This document shows, piece after piece, positions 14,131 to 26,614 of a stretch of 64,000 bases of DNA; the first letter of the stretch is position 1, and the number at the start of each line of letters is the position of its first letter. The notes under the pieces were generated by a model. The model was given only the letters and a program-made list of their open reading frames with translations, was not told the DNA's origin and did not search any database. The position numbers were made by a program, and so were the translations under genes. The stretch is taken from assembly GCA_008360975.2 (NCBI GenBank), contig CM039193.1:12328501-12392500 (forward strand), in the 5' to 3' direction. Source of the DNA: Lichenostomus cassidix (Eukaryota; Chordata; Aves; Passeriformes; Meliphagidae).

Positions 14131-14664
14131 GTCAAACATCAAGGCTTTTATCCTGTGTTGAATGCTAACTAGTTTTGGACATTCCTTGAGCATTATGAAG
14201 AACAGAGTGTGTCTTTTCAGATTGTTTGCATTCTAAAAAAAAACCCTAACCCCCTGAACAAATCAACAGTTTTCAATTTCTCTTTTACTTAGATCTTGAG
14301 GAAATGGATCAGCAAGAGGAATGTGTATTTAGTGGTGAAAGTTTTGTGATGAGCAGCTATCACAGAGCGATCAGCACTATCTGTCATGGCTTTGTGCTCA
14401 GAAGTATGCAGCATAACACTTTTTTCCTGTTTTTAGTAAATCGTGGTCATTCTTTTAGGGTGTGCAGATGGTGTTGCCTCTTTGCCACCTGCATCTTAAT
14501 GGACATGATAAGAACTGCAAACCTCAAACCTCTCAAACTGCACCCTCTCTCTTTACTAGATCATAGAGTAGAATATGTCATGGCCTCATGAGCTCTAATA
14601 TACAATGAGATGAATCCTGCTAATAGCTGGGTGGAAAATCAGAGTTAGTACTGAATTGATTTGA

Positions 14665-14680
14665 TTTTTTTTTTTTTTTT
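14665..14680. repeat. T16 homopolymer
   Basis: Sixteen consecutive T followed by aaactgg. It is simple-sequence DNA within the intron. No AG positioned to make it an acceptor tract was accepted. Confidence 0.9.
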
Positions 14681-15630
14681 AAACTGGAAGTAGCACTTCC
14701 TCTTTTTTTAGGTTTTTTATTTCTCTTCATTAGGGGACATGTGAAGTATAGTTTTTCTGCTAAGGGCTAAATACTGGCTTTACTTAGAGACAAATGAATT
14801 TTGATGATTTCTTTAAAAGAAAAGCAAAAAATTCTGTATTTGCAGCGCATGAGTTATGTGTAGATTTGCTCCTCTGAAGCAGTTTTAATAACCACATTCT
14901 TTTAATGTGTAGGTGTTAGCATGCCCAAAAATACTGATGCCAGATTGTCACCATACCATTATTTTGTTTATAGGAGAAAAATGTTGTATTTGGAAAATAC
15001 ATTTTTAATATTACCCTTAGGTCACAGTTTCATATTTGGATCTTTATTTTACATGCCTTTCTCTTCCAATATTCCCTCACAGATCATTTGACTAAAGAGA
15101 AATTTGATTGAAATATTGTCCTGCTCTGCTCACCCCTTATTTAAGTAAATCTGGAATCTGATGCTATAAATGTTGCTTTCAATGTTTACTTTTCATGTGC
15201 CTGGTGTACAATTCTGAAGTAGAAAATTCTGTATGTCACCAATGCAAACCCAGGCTTTCACATTCATCTGGAAAAAGAAAGAATCTGCTTGTCTGGTTAA
15301 CCCAAGTGTTCAGCTTAATTTTGGCAGTGCTTGTTAGATCACAACTTCTCACGTTTCGTGTCCTTGAGCATTCAGTGTCCTTGGCAGCAGATGAAATCTC
15401 ATCTCTGGGTCACAATACTTGCATGCAGAAGGGAAGATGTTCAGTGTCTATTTTTTTTCATGAATGCCTTTCAGTTCTAGGTAATTTTACCCTTCCCAGG
15501 TGCAGTTGTGTCCCAGGGCATCCACACCTTGTCCAGTGCATGTGTTCTGCCAACAGCAAAAGGGAGCACAGCTCTGTTTTGAGCACAGGCAGATTGCTCA
15601 CTTGGTCCTGTGTCATTTCAGAAGTATGTT

Positions 15631-15704
15631 GGACTATGTATAATACTGATTCCTAGTGCTGTAGTATGGACTATGTATAATATTGATTCCTAGTGCTGTA
15701 GCAT
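15631..15704 (+). repeat. 37-bp tandem duplication, two copies
   Basis: Copy 1 (15631-15667) and copy 2 (15668-15704) both begin ggactatgtataata and both contain ttcctagtgctgtag. They differ at only two positions (c/t at the 17th base and t/c near the end). The near identity suggests a fairly recent duplication, or a minisatellite that is polymorphic in copy number. Confidence 0.95.
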
Positions 15705-18700
15705 TGTTTTTGCAGTATTTTTGACCAGTCCCTTTTCAGGGGTTTTCAGGGCGTGTAGTAGTGGATGCTGCGCTTTAAGAAAAAGATTGTTAAATGTACC
15801 TTTTTCTTTCCAGTTTTGACAACATGCCTTTCCAATTGCAAGCATAACTGAGAATAGTGGTAGAAAAGTATTTAATCTATCCTAATTACAATAATTGTAT
15901 CCTTTATTTTATTCTAATTATAATTTTATCTTTTACTTCCTTCTGGATTGCACATGCCTTTTGCATTCCTCCAGTTTTTGCTCATCATCTGACCTTTTGG
16001 CCACTTCTTCAAGTATTGATTTCACTTTGGGGTGGCAGCCAGACATTTCTGTGCTGAGCATTTAGAAATTTGTTCTCACTGTGCACATCTAGGTGGAGAA
16101 TTCAGGGAGTGGAAAGCAGGATGGACTATTTCCTGTGACACTCAGGAGGTGAAACAATGACTGATCCTTTCAGAGGATTGTCCTGTGTTTACATACACTC
16201 CTTTCAGGACTGCTCTGGTTCTGGCTTGCTCTCCTGAAAACCCTTCTGAAGATGCAGGAAGTGCTTCTGGCTCTTCTTTGCAGGTTCTGTCTGGACATTA
16301 GATTCTCCTGACTGTAATATTATCATGCTTGCCTCCATTTTCTTTTTTCTGCACAGGATCAAATTCCAAATTTTGTTTACTTTTGATATGAGACTTGTGA
16401 ATAACCAGTTGTGTTGCTGCCTTCAGTTGCTGATGGAAGATAGATGGCTACATCTCTCTCCACTCAGCTTGAAGTGCTTCACTCAGCCTAAAATAATATT
16501 TGTTTCAATGGTTGTATTCAAGTAACTGAAGAAGGAAGAATTTGTGTAAAGTGCTTAAAAATATTTCTGTCAGTTAATAACCTGAAACTGAGTGGGAAAG
16601 AGCATGTAACTTGGAAATATGCAATTTCTAATCTATACTTTCTCTTATATACATTATCTGCTGCAAGGAAAAAAATACATAGGAGACAAAACCAAACCCT
16701 GAGAAACTCCCTTTGAAAACTGAAGCAGTTCCTTCTCCTTTCTGGATAGCTGTCACACCAGGAGGGCAGGACAGCTTCTGTTGAGGGCTCCCTGCCCAAA
16801 GGTGTGGAAGGAACAAACCCAAAACAGCTGTGGTGAGGCCCATGGGATGCCATAGGGACAAACACAGGGCAAAAGGTTGCAGAAAAATTGATGAGCTAAA
16901 TAAGGATCTAATGGGGCATTGTCCTCCCATGCAGTGATTTGGGTGTAATTTTTAACCAAATTGAAAAACTGCTGAACTATTCAGTATAATTTGCAGGCTT
17001 AGGGGAGGCCCAGCACTGGAGCAGCATGTGTTTAGAGGATTTGGATCAAGGTAGATTGGCATGGAATAATAATAAACTTATGTCAATGTCAGAGGTGCAA
17101 TATTACTTAATATTTCTTTCTTTTAGAATCTTTGGCACCACTGTTCCATTTTAGTGCCAGTAAAGTTGGGTATGCTGTTTTAATAGCCTTGTTTAACCTG
17201 GCAAAGCTAGTCTTACACCTCATATCTGTCAGTTTAGCGTGCAGAGGGGCAGAGCTCAGAAATCTTTATGTATTTCTTACCAGAATATCCCAGTTCAATG
17301 AATATGGCTGAGCTGTAGGCTGGAGGGCAAAAGTGCTGAACTGAATGATGTCCCTTTTTGCTCCCAAATTTCACTTTTTGTTCAGTAGGTAAAAGCAGTG
17401 TGTTAAGTCCTCTAGGAATCTAGAGATATTTAAAACCAGAAGTTATACACTCTGAAGTAGGAGTCTCAGTGCTGACAAGTCTCAGTAGCTGTTGAGACAA
17501 GAGCAGTGTGGAGGATGTAGACCTGGATCATATTAGGACAACAGCTTGTGGAAATTCTTTAGTGAGGACTATCATAAAAGAACACCCTCTAAAGGAGGCT
17601 AATATAATATTCTACCTTGACTTGCTACATAACTTTTCATGTAAAATGTTACTGTTTCCATCTTTAATAGTTTAAGCTTTGTGATTGATGAAGTGCTACA
17701 TGACTGAGGGCCTTAATCTACCAGCTAATTAGCATTTGTAGGAAATGTCATAAAGTCTTAGTTCTCATATAATAATTGGAATCTGTACTTGGAGTGGCTG
17801 GACTATGCACTTTGGGTGATATTGTCCAGTTCGTGTTCAATTAAAATGTGTTGCACAATTAATTGGATGCATTGCTGTTGGCTGTCTTCTAAAAAGGAGG
17901 AAATGTACATGTGGTCAGGTTGGGGTGTATTGGTGTGAACAAAGGAGTCCTGCTCTTGGGCTGAGAAGTTTGCATCATTATTGCTTGATTCAGGCAACAA
18001 GTAGAAGGTGCAAGCACATTGCTGATGGAAGATGCCTTTGCATTTTTTCTTTCCCCCCCCATGGTTTAATCAGCTGGAAGCATATTTTTGTACTCCTGGA
18101 AAGAGCTCATGGTGTGACAGATGACATTTTTATTAACTTTGTCAAGTTCCATCAGAACACTGTAAATAAGCTGTTATTTGAACTGGGGTTCTGCAATCAC
18201 AAATCAGAGATCTATTGTATTTCTGGAGTCAGATGACAAACTCTGAACTACTTGTTGTATAAAACAGATGGATGTTCTGATTGTAGATTTCAGGTGTTTA
18301 AAAAAATATTAGGGAGTCTTTCTGGTGTAGTCTGTGGTTGAATCAATTGTCCTTTCTAATGAATTTTGTTCTCCCTGAGGCTAGAAGTTCAGAATCTTGT
18401 TGTTCCCCCTTCCCCTATTCTTAATGACCTGCTTGCTACTTCTGTTCTTTTTCAAGCCTACCCTCCAAAAGGAGAACAGTTGGATTACACACTTCTGCTC
18501 ACTGGCCTATTTGAAAATAAGCACTTACCTTTGTAGGAGAAAATCACCGAATTCCTCAAATAGAGTTTAATGAGACAACAAAAATTAAAACTCTTTTATC
18601 TGATGCCAGTTCTGTAAAGATGGTAATTTTTGAATATCAGGTATATTGTAAATCACAGACCCTCAGCTAAGAAGGAATATTGACTGCAGTTGTCTAAATA

Positions 18701-20430
18701 CAATGGTGTAAGTTATTGTAGATCACATTGAGCTGGTTTTGAGAGGGTTCCTCCCACGATAAGGAGAATGGAATCATAGAACACTCAGGTTATTCACAAC
18801 ACACAGAAGTGCTCTTGGACACAGTGTGCCATTTGCAAAGTGGGACTGAGCTTAATGAGGCACTTACATAAGGGTTTCACACTGCTGGTGTGACACCAGT
18901 GACACTGGGGGGGAAGGAAGCAGCCCTTCAGCTCTGAAATGTCAATACTAATTAACAAAGTTATCTTTAAATAAGATACTAAGTTTTTCTCATGCTGAGA
19001 AAGCAGCCAACTCACATGCTGGGAATTTTAAGCTGTGTGAAGAGTAATATTTTCTTTTTAATAGAGTTGGAGGAAATTTGTTTTGAAGTGTGAAAGAGCT
19101 CAGTTATGTATAGTGTGACTGGGCAAAGAGAAAGTACAAGTTGTCATATTTTGGATGTGCAGCAGACCATAAAGGAATTATTTAGGAAAAGTGATGGCTA
19201 CCTATATATCTGAAAAATAATCAGGGAGAATTAGGATTGTTTAAGAGAAATAGATTTTTCTTTGAAGAAATGAAATTTCTTTCCAAAAACATAATAGAAG
19301 TCTACAGATTTGAAGGGAGAATTTTATAGGTGTAATTGAGGATAATTTTACATAGAGAGGTATCCTGCTGTCATGACTCACTTAGAATTTTTAGCTGCTG
19401 ACTGAGGGTGCATTCATGTGATTCCCTGCTCTTGGAACTGCATCTTTGAGTGGCAGCCTGGCTATTTCCCAATGTCTCCACATGACAGATTCAGCTGGTT
19501 TTGTACCTGCCAGCACTTTAGCACTGAATCCTTGACAACTCATTGAAAGGACACAAAATCGGATCCCCCAAGAAGCAGTGCATGGAACAAAGTATTGCAC
19601 AAGCCCAAAAGGCTTGTATGTCTTATTACATGCTGATCTTTTTCTTGGAAGCTCTTTCAAGGTCTGTGCTCCAGGTGGCTGATTTGTGGCAGGGAGGATG
19701 GAGCTTGGGTGGCTTCTCACCTTCAGTGACTGGCACAGACATTGATGAGGGGGATTCACAGGAATAGGCACATCTCAAGTCATAATATTATTAAATATTG
19801 CTTAGGAAAATTAACTAATCATCTTGTTAATTATGTGCAAAAAAAGAAGAAATCTTAAGTGATTCAGAAATGATACATTTTATGTGTGATTTTTTTATAG
19901 ACTGATGTGTGAAATATTCAGCAATATAGTGGTTGAACAATTTATTAATCTGATAATCCATCCTTGCCTAATCCTGAGATAAACAGATCCCACTGCCCCT
20001 GTTCTTTGACTTGCTAGGATAGGCAGTTACACTTGATCTGCAGCTTGACCTAATGTATATCCAAGTTTGTTATATCTGGAAATAAAAAAGAAACATTTCC
20101 TACTAAATGTAAAGAGTAGGGTTATGCATTAGCAGTTGGGTTTTACCAATTTTGTAGTATATTAAAACTCTACCTTTTTGTTGGCGTTGAATCAACCACT
20201 TTAATTTATCCATTGCTAGAGCTCCTTGGTGTTGGCAGTTGTGCTTTCCTGGTGGTATTCCACTGCTCTCTGACTGAGCACTCTGTGACTACAGACTCTA
20301 ATTCCTTAGTAAATTGGATATTTAATCACATTTGGAAAAGCATCACCCTTCACCTTTGAGTGGAGCTCTTATTGGCTTTATGAAATCATGAAGTTCAAAG
20401 ACTCAGGAGTATGCATGCAGATAAGTTTAA

Positions 20431-20489
20431 TGGTAACAATAAATGAGAATTGTTATCTTCATGCTTCTCCCTTCATATTATTGTTACCA
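20431..20489. repeat. Inverted repeat, 12-bp perfect arms
   Basis: tggtaacaataa at 20431-20442 is the exact reverse complement of ttattgttacca at 20478-20489. The spacer is 35 nt. The arms could pair in RNA or as a DNA cruciform. No function is known, and pairing does not continue beyond the arms. Confidence 0.75.
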
Positions 20490-22669
20490 GATGTGGCCAA
20501 AGCTAGTGGTGCCAATTTGGTCAGATTGCTTTGATAATTTTCTCGTTGCCAAGTAGTATGTATTTCTTGGTGGGAGAATCAGCAGTGGTATGTTTGAATA
20601 TGAGTAGAATAAGTCCAACTTTAGAATGGAATCTGAATCTAATTCACTTCCTTCTAACACACCTGACTTTAATTTTTAACGCCCAGCCAGGCACAGTGCT
20701 AAGATCAAAGTGAAACAAAGAGAACGGAGTAAAGCAATTGTTGGAAAGTAAAAAGAAAAATGGCATAACATTGTGTAATCTTTTATATATGAAAGAAATA
20801 TTGGGCTTATTTACCATTCACTTAAGAATAAATCTACCGTAAATTTGCTAAATGTAATTATGCCAGCAAACCCTCTTACTTATCAGGGAGAAAAATCAGG
20901 CCCACTGTATTTATTGCCTGAGAGATACCTTAATTTGACAGCAGAAATCTCCATTAATATCTCCAGAAAGGCACAGAATCCTTTATTGCTCTGTGCTTAA
21001 CCCTTTGCCAAAGTGACTTTACTCCATGGGAACCTCTGCACGCTGCTCTCTGTGGAGCCTTCTGCTGATCTGGAGGGAGAAACTGCTGAAGGTCCACAGG
21101 AATCTGTCAAATCTTCATCTTAAAGCTCGATGGCAGACAGGACTGGGAGGGTGTTAAAGCATAATTGAAATTTGAGTGAAATACCTGCTGTGTCCTATCC
21201 CAAAATCTTTATTCTTGTTAAGTCTGAGTTTTTGTTGTGGCTGTCATGGGAACCATAAAGAGCTTGATTTGAATGTTTATTTGATTAAAAATCCATGACT
21301 TTTGAGATTCTTTGCATGTTGGGAGGTGGATGTGATAGTAAGCAGCTGAACAAATGGGAAGAACTTCAAAGTGTAGAAACAGAGTATAATAATAGAAAAC
21401 AGGAGTTTGATAATTTAATGGCAAAAAAGATCATTCCTGTGAAATGTCCATGGGAGCTTCTCTTGTTGTGTTAGATTTACAATAATTAGAATTACAATAA
21501 TTTCTTTCCTGACATTTTATATGTCATCAGTTCTCACTGTTTGCATACTTTAACTGTTACTGATTTCTGTGTACTGTCAGTTTATGAAATTTAATATAGT
21601 TTATCCTAGAAATTTTTGGATTGCAACACCTCCTATGAATCCTTATAAATCATTCCAGATTTGGGGAGGGGGAAGAAGATGGGCAAGTAGCTCTTTTCTC
21701 TTTCTGAGAGTTCTGTAGCATTGACCTTGCCATCATTCGGTCCAAACTGCTGGCAGTATCTCTCATCTGACTGGGAGACACTGGAAATGGAGGTGATGTC
21801 AGACTATTGTAGCTTCGTTGTTAAGTGATGCTCAAGTTTTTTAGAATTTTACAGTTAAAGTTTTGAGGAGGTACAAGATCAAGAAATTTCAGTGAATTTT
21901 ATTTTAGAAAAGGACTTTTTTCATACCAAAACCAAACTGTCTTAAACACAAAACCATATCAGATAACTTCCAATTCAGCCATTTACATAAGAGCATTGCT
22001 GTCTTACCTTTGCTGCTGTAGAGAAACTAAACTGTTCAGCAGATGTTGATTAAAGACATCCAAGTTGCTGCGTTTAACATTTCAGTTTAAGTTTAGTGCT
22101 GCTTTGATAGTTTATATGTAGAAAGACTGTGTCTGGCTGGCAGTAACTAATGGTGAAATTCAATATGTGCATTGTCTTTGCTGCAGCTATAGTGAAAATA
22201 TTGAATTACATCTCATGGTAACACGAATCTGAGTTCTCTGATGAACATTTTGAACACTTCAGCTCTCAATGGGTATAAACCTATGTACATTGACCATATG
22301 TTAATTTAGAATGATTTAGAAAAGACATCTCTAAAGAAAGGGGGCTGGGCTCTCTTACCCTTCTGCAAAGCTTTTCTTCCACGTAAATGTATTCCACTGT
22401 CCCTTAGATATGAATAGAGATGGTTTCTGTAACCAAGGAGCTAAAAGGAAACTTTCCAATAGAAAGAATATTATTATTTCTGATTAATTGCTGCCTACCC
22501 ATTTCAGCTTCACTGCTATGGGGGTTTATTTCTTACTCTTTACTGCTGGTACTTCAGGAAACTCATATAAAATAATACCATGTGAAACTGGATTCTCCAT
22601 TACAACTTTTCTAATGCAATTTCTAAGGCCTGGGTGCTCTTATAGTAGAAATCAACATAGCAGTATTGA

Positions 22670-22702
22670 ATTCCTAAATCCATTATTTGAGGATTTAGGA
22701 AT
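22670..22702. repeat. Hairpin, 12-bp perfect stem with 9-nt loop
   Basis: attcctaaatcc at 22670-22681 pairs exactly with ggatttaggaat at 22691-22702 around the loop attatttga. The stem is too short for a typical pre-miRNA. It could be a small structural element or the remains of a palindromic transposon end. Confidence 0.8.
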
Positions 22703-24243
22703 GAGTGAGGGGACAGGGCTGTTATTTTTACTTTCAATGTAAAACTTTTTGCCATTACAGATTTTTTAAAATTCTTTTTCATTAAAATTGATTTCAAGTT
22801 TTAGAGTGTCCCTCCTCTTTTCAACCTTTCTGCCTCTTTAATTTGAGAATAAAGTGGTGTAAAGTTTAATATTTTTCCTCTGTTGATTTTGATGAAGTAT
22901 TATATTATTAAGCAGAATATTTTACAAGAAAACTGGGAAATAAGAAAATATTGGAAATCTCAAAAAATTTTTCAGACTGTAGAAAGAGGTATGTAATTAA
23001 GGACTAAATATGATTGAGCAGTTCTAAAGCACTATACCTGCAATTTTTTTTCCCTTTAGGTGTGAAATAGCTATGATTTACAGGTTCTATGCAATTAATT
23101 TATCATTTAGAATTGGGAGCCTGAAAGTTTCTCAATTAACGAATTCTCTGTGTTCTGAAGTAAGTTAAACTAACATTAACTTTCAAGTCAATTATCTACC
23201 ATTACTTTTACAGTATTTATATCAAATGTGTTTAATATTGCCACACAATTCAGTGTTAAAGGGATGCTGTGAAACTGTTCTTATAAGGAGATATATAATT
23301 ATGGTTATAATGGAATTTATGGCCAGGTCTTCTGATAAAATTAGTTGTACCATGCTGGAGTTAGGCATTTGCTATCTTCTGAATTGTGCATGGTCTGAGT
23401 TACACTGTTCTGTGGAACAGTGTGCTGGTGTTTAAATGTGCATTTACTTTGCTTTTGTCTAGACTCTTGTATCTTTTATAGCTTCACATTGGAATCAAAA
23501 CTACAGGGAAAATGTAAAACTAAATGGGAAATGTATTGAGTTTCAAATTCAAACCTTACAAAGCATGTTAAATATCTCTTTAAACTTTCCAGGAAAGGAA
23601 ATAAAGGTATTCTTTTCTTTCACTCAAGCTGGTGATTGAAAGAGTAACCTTAAGCCATCAATAGAAATATATAGTGGTGTTAGTAAAAATAAAACAGGTA
23701 TTTTGAAAGTATTACAGTGCACAGGTACATAAACTAAGTATGAAAAATAGGCAAGAAAAATTGGGATGCTACAAATTGTGATAGAGTTGAAATTTGATGT
23801 AAATTCCTTAACTGGATTTCTTACATAAAGTATATGGTATTTCACTGGAGTAGTGACTTTCTAGATAGGAAATATTTTATTCTAAGTCATAATTCTGGAT
23901 TGAATATGAAACAAAATTAATCCAAGAGATCAAGAATAAAAGTGATTAAAACACTTTAAGTGATAAAAAATGATTTAGGTTGATTGAAGAGTTACCAAAA
24001 AGAATAAATGAACAACTGCAGTCAAGATGAGAGGGACTTATTTGCAAGTGACAAGGCAGACTTTTATCTCAGATATAACCTCCTTCAGCACTTTCATTTA
24101 GAAAATATTCTTCAGTGTTAAAATTAGGGAAGAAAAAAACCAGAAAACAACCACCTTTGAATGCAGGTGGGGAAAAAGAGATGATGACTAGCCAGAAAAA
24201 GAAATTTGAAGTGTCAATACCAGGAGGCTGAAGGCAGTGATTA

Positions 24244-24274
24244 ATCCCGTTTCAAAAAGTATTTCAAACGGGAT
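24244..24274. repeat. Inverted repeat, 9-bp arms containing CG
   Basis: atcccgttt at 24244-24252 is the reverse complement of aaacgggat at 24266-24274. After one mismatch, three more bases pair inward. Both arms keep a CpG in an otherwise CpG-poor intron. Confidence 0.7.
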
Positions 24275-26184
24275 GTGGTAGTGAAAACTGCCAATATTCT
24301 GTCTGAAGAAATAATGGGTAGTGGAGCAAAAGATGATAACTGCTCTCTAAATGACTTTTGTGTCATCCCACCTGAAAAATCATGTGTGATTTCAGACATC
24401 TTGTGGTCAAGAAGAAGGATGGAAATGTGAAAATGTCAGACAAGAAGAATGGTTAGAAACCTGTTGGGTTTGGGAATCTGTCTAAAGTCAATAGAGCTAA
24501 GTTTTTTATTTTAACATTCTGAAGGTATAAATATCACAAATGAGGATAAATTATTTTGGACAGTGTAAATCTTAGAAAATGAGTAGCATGAAATCAGATT
24601 GACAAGGTCATCTATTAAGTGATTGGATAGCCTTCAAATGGGACAGGAAATTCAATTACCATAGGTTTTTCATTGCTGGGTGTAACATAGGGAGCCCTGG
24701 AAAGGATCTCAGGGTATTATAATATGTTCCACTGCCCACAAGCAGGATTTGAGGGAGATTCTTACAGTGAATGAAAACATGGCTTTTCTCTAGGGATTAA
24801 GTCAGGCTTCCAGCCTCTCCACATCACAACCTGCTCAACCTTTTCACTTTGAAATGAAGTACAGTTTGTAAGGTTTCTGCCTGTTATTCAGGATTCAAGG
24901 CTCTTTTCTGTAATTAAAAAGAATTTTTTTTTTCTGCATGTTCTCTCTGTTTTCCTATCTTAACAATTTTCATAAGGATGTAAAATGACTGTATTATATC
25001 TTTAATAACTGCATTGATTTTAATAAGATATAAAATGAAATAATTTTAATTAAAAGAAAGGTAATATGCTTTTCAGTGTTTTACTTGTAATACTTTCTAT
25101 ATCCAAATGAAATCTGCTTTCAGAATAGACTGGTCTTCTGTTTTACAGCTTATGTTGTTCTTCGTTTTCTTTATATATCTCTGTATTTTAAAGCTCTGCA
25201 CACAACATACACCTCTTGTTACTCCCTATTCTTGTTCAGCCTTTTGATTTCTCTGTGTTCTTTGCTCTGGAAGAGTTCCCAAGCTACTGTTGAACTGATT
25301 CCTACTCTCTGCAGCCTCTTGAGGTGCCTATTCTTACTCTATTTCTTTTGTAGCTTCCCTTTTCAATGTTCCCTGTTGCCCAACACTTGTCTGTACAACT
25401 TGTCAGCTTCCTCTCTCTTCTCTCCATCTGTTAACTTTTTTATGAGATGTGCTGTAACTTCAGTCTGGGCAGGTCTTCCCAATTGATACAGACATAATAG
25501 GAATGACAAGACACACACTAAAAATCACATTCAGCTTCAGTGATCTGTATTAAGAGTATAAGAATGCCAAGCCAGCTTTTTTTTTCTCCATGTGGATTTA
25601 CATGACAGTAGATTAAAGTATATGTACTTCTCTCACTGGCATATGACATAGTGTAACAGTTTTTCTTGCAAAATCTTCTTTTGAAAATTCTTGTGTAAGC
25701 CAACATAGCCTTTTTTATATCCATCTACACCAAATGGTACAAACCTGGTCACAAGTAAAATATCACCAAATGTTTTCAAGCACCTGAAAGGTAGGATTGA
25801 GCAGAAAGGTATGATTTTTCATGGTTAACTTTGACAAGTAGTTCAGGTGCTCTCAATGTGCAAACTGGGCTGGACTTCAAAAAAGGTTCATTAATCAGCC
25901 TTTAACCTGTAACTCATAAAATATTGTGAGATGTAGGGATCTAACCATTCCAACTTGAAAATCTGGCCCTTATATACACAGACAGACATTATAAGCAGCA
26001 TTACCTTGTTAAGAATGAATGTCTGCCTCCTCACATGTCATAAATGGAATTGTGTTAGTCTATTTTGTATATCTGTATTTACTATCTGGAAAATACCTAT
26101 TGCATTCTGAATTACATCACAATAAATACATATAATGAGAGCAAAAGCTTTTCAGTGGATGTCTCAAAAGATTGTGAATCCTGC

Positions 26185-26614
26185 TTAGAAGAGTCCAAGA
26201 GTCAAGCTGTTTTGTTCAGAGAATTTATTGGCCTCTGAGGACAAGGAGACAGAGACTGAGTATTTCCAGATACACAAGTGGATATTATCAGCCCAGGCTT
26301 CTTTTGGCTAGCTTCCTGGTGAAGGTTAATTTTAGCATTAAGTTCCAGCTCTTTCTCAGCTGGAGTCTGGCAACAGAAGCCAAGCTTTCAGTCCAGGAGC
26401 TCCTTTCTGTGTGACAGCCTTCTCCTCTCTTGGCTCGTTTGCCCACTGACCTGCTTTTATAGCCCTGTAAAAGGCTCAGCTGACTGGAGGACAGAGCTCT
26501 TCCCTAAGCAGCCCTGGGGGAGTTTTCTTCTCCTCTCTGTATGAAAACTCAGCGCACACCTCCTCTTTCTTAATGCTTCTTGATTCCTCTGAATCCTTCC
26601 TGTACCTGTGCCTT
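26185..26614 (-). mobile_element. Possible solo LTR (endogenous retrovirus-like), minus orientation
   Basis: This block is clearly GC-richer than the surrounding intron. On the - strand it carries a TATA-like gctataaaagcagg (complement near 26452-26465). About 235 bp further on comes an AATAAA signal (complement 'tttatt' near 26224-26229). Promoter followed by polyadenylation signal within a few hundred bases is the layout of an LTR. A 10-bp direct repeat, tgaatcctgc, lies on both sides (26175-26184 and 26615-26624). It could be a target-site duplication, although ten bases is longer than retroviruses usually make and the inner ends are not TG...CA. There are no gag, pol or env frames. A lone promoter-like sequence or chance composition remain alternatives. 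Confidence 0.35.

Noticed and set aside
14225..14255. Telomere-like ccctaacccc
   Set aside because: Only a single repeat unit is present, so it is not an interstitial telomeric array.
15195..15656. Open frame of 153 codons on the + strand
   Set aside because: Low-complexity S/C/H-rich translation without family resemblance. It lies inside a certain ERC2 intron and runs into a tandem duplication.
18770..18800. CR1-like tail 'gaatcatagaacactcaggtt'
   Set aside because: Only the first dozen bases resemble the CR1 terminus and the following sequence does not continue the match.
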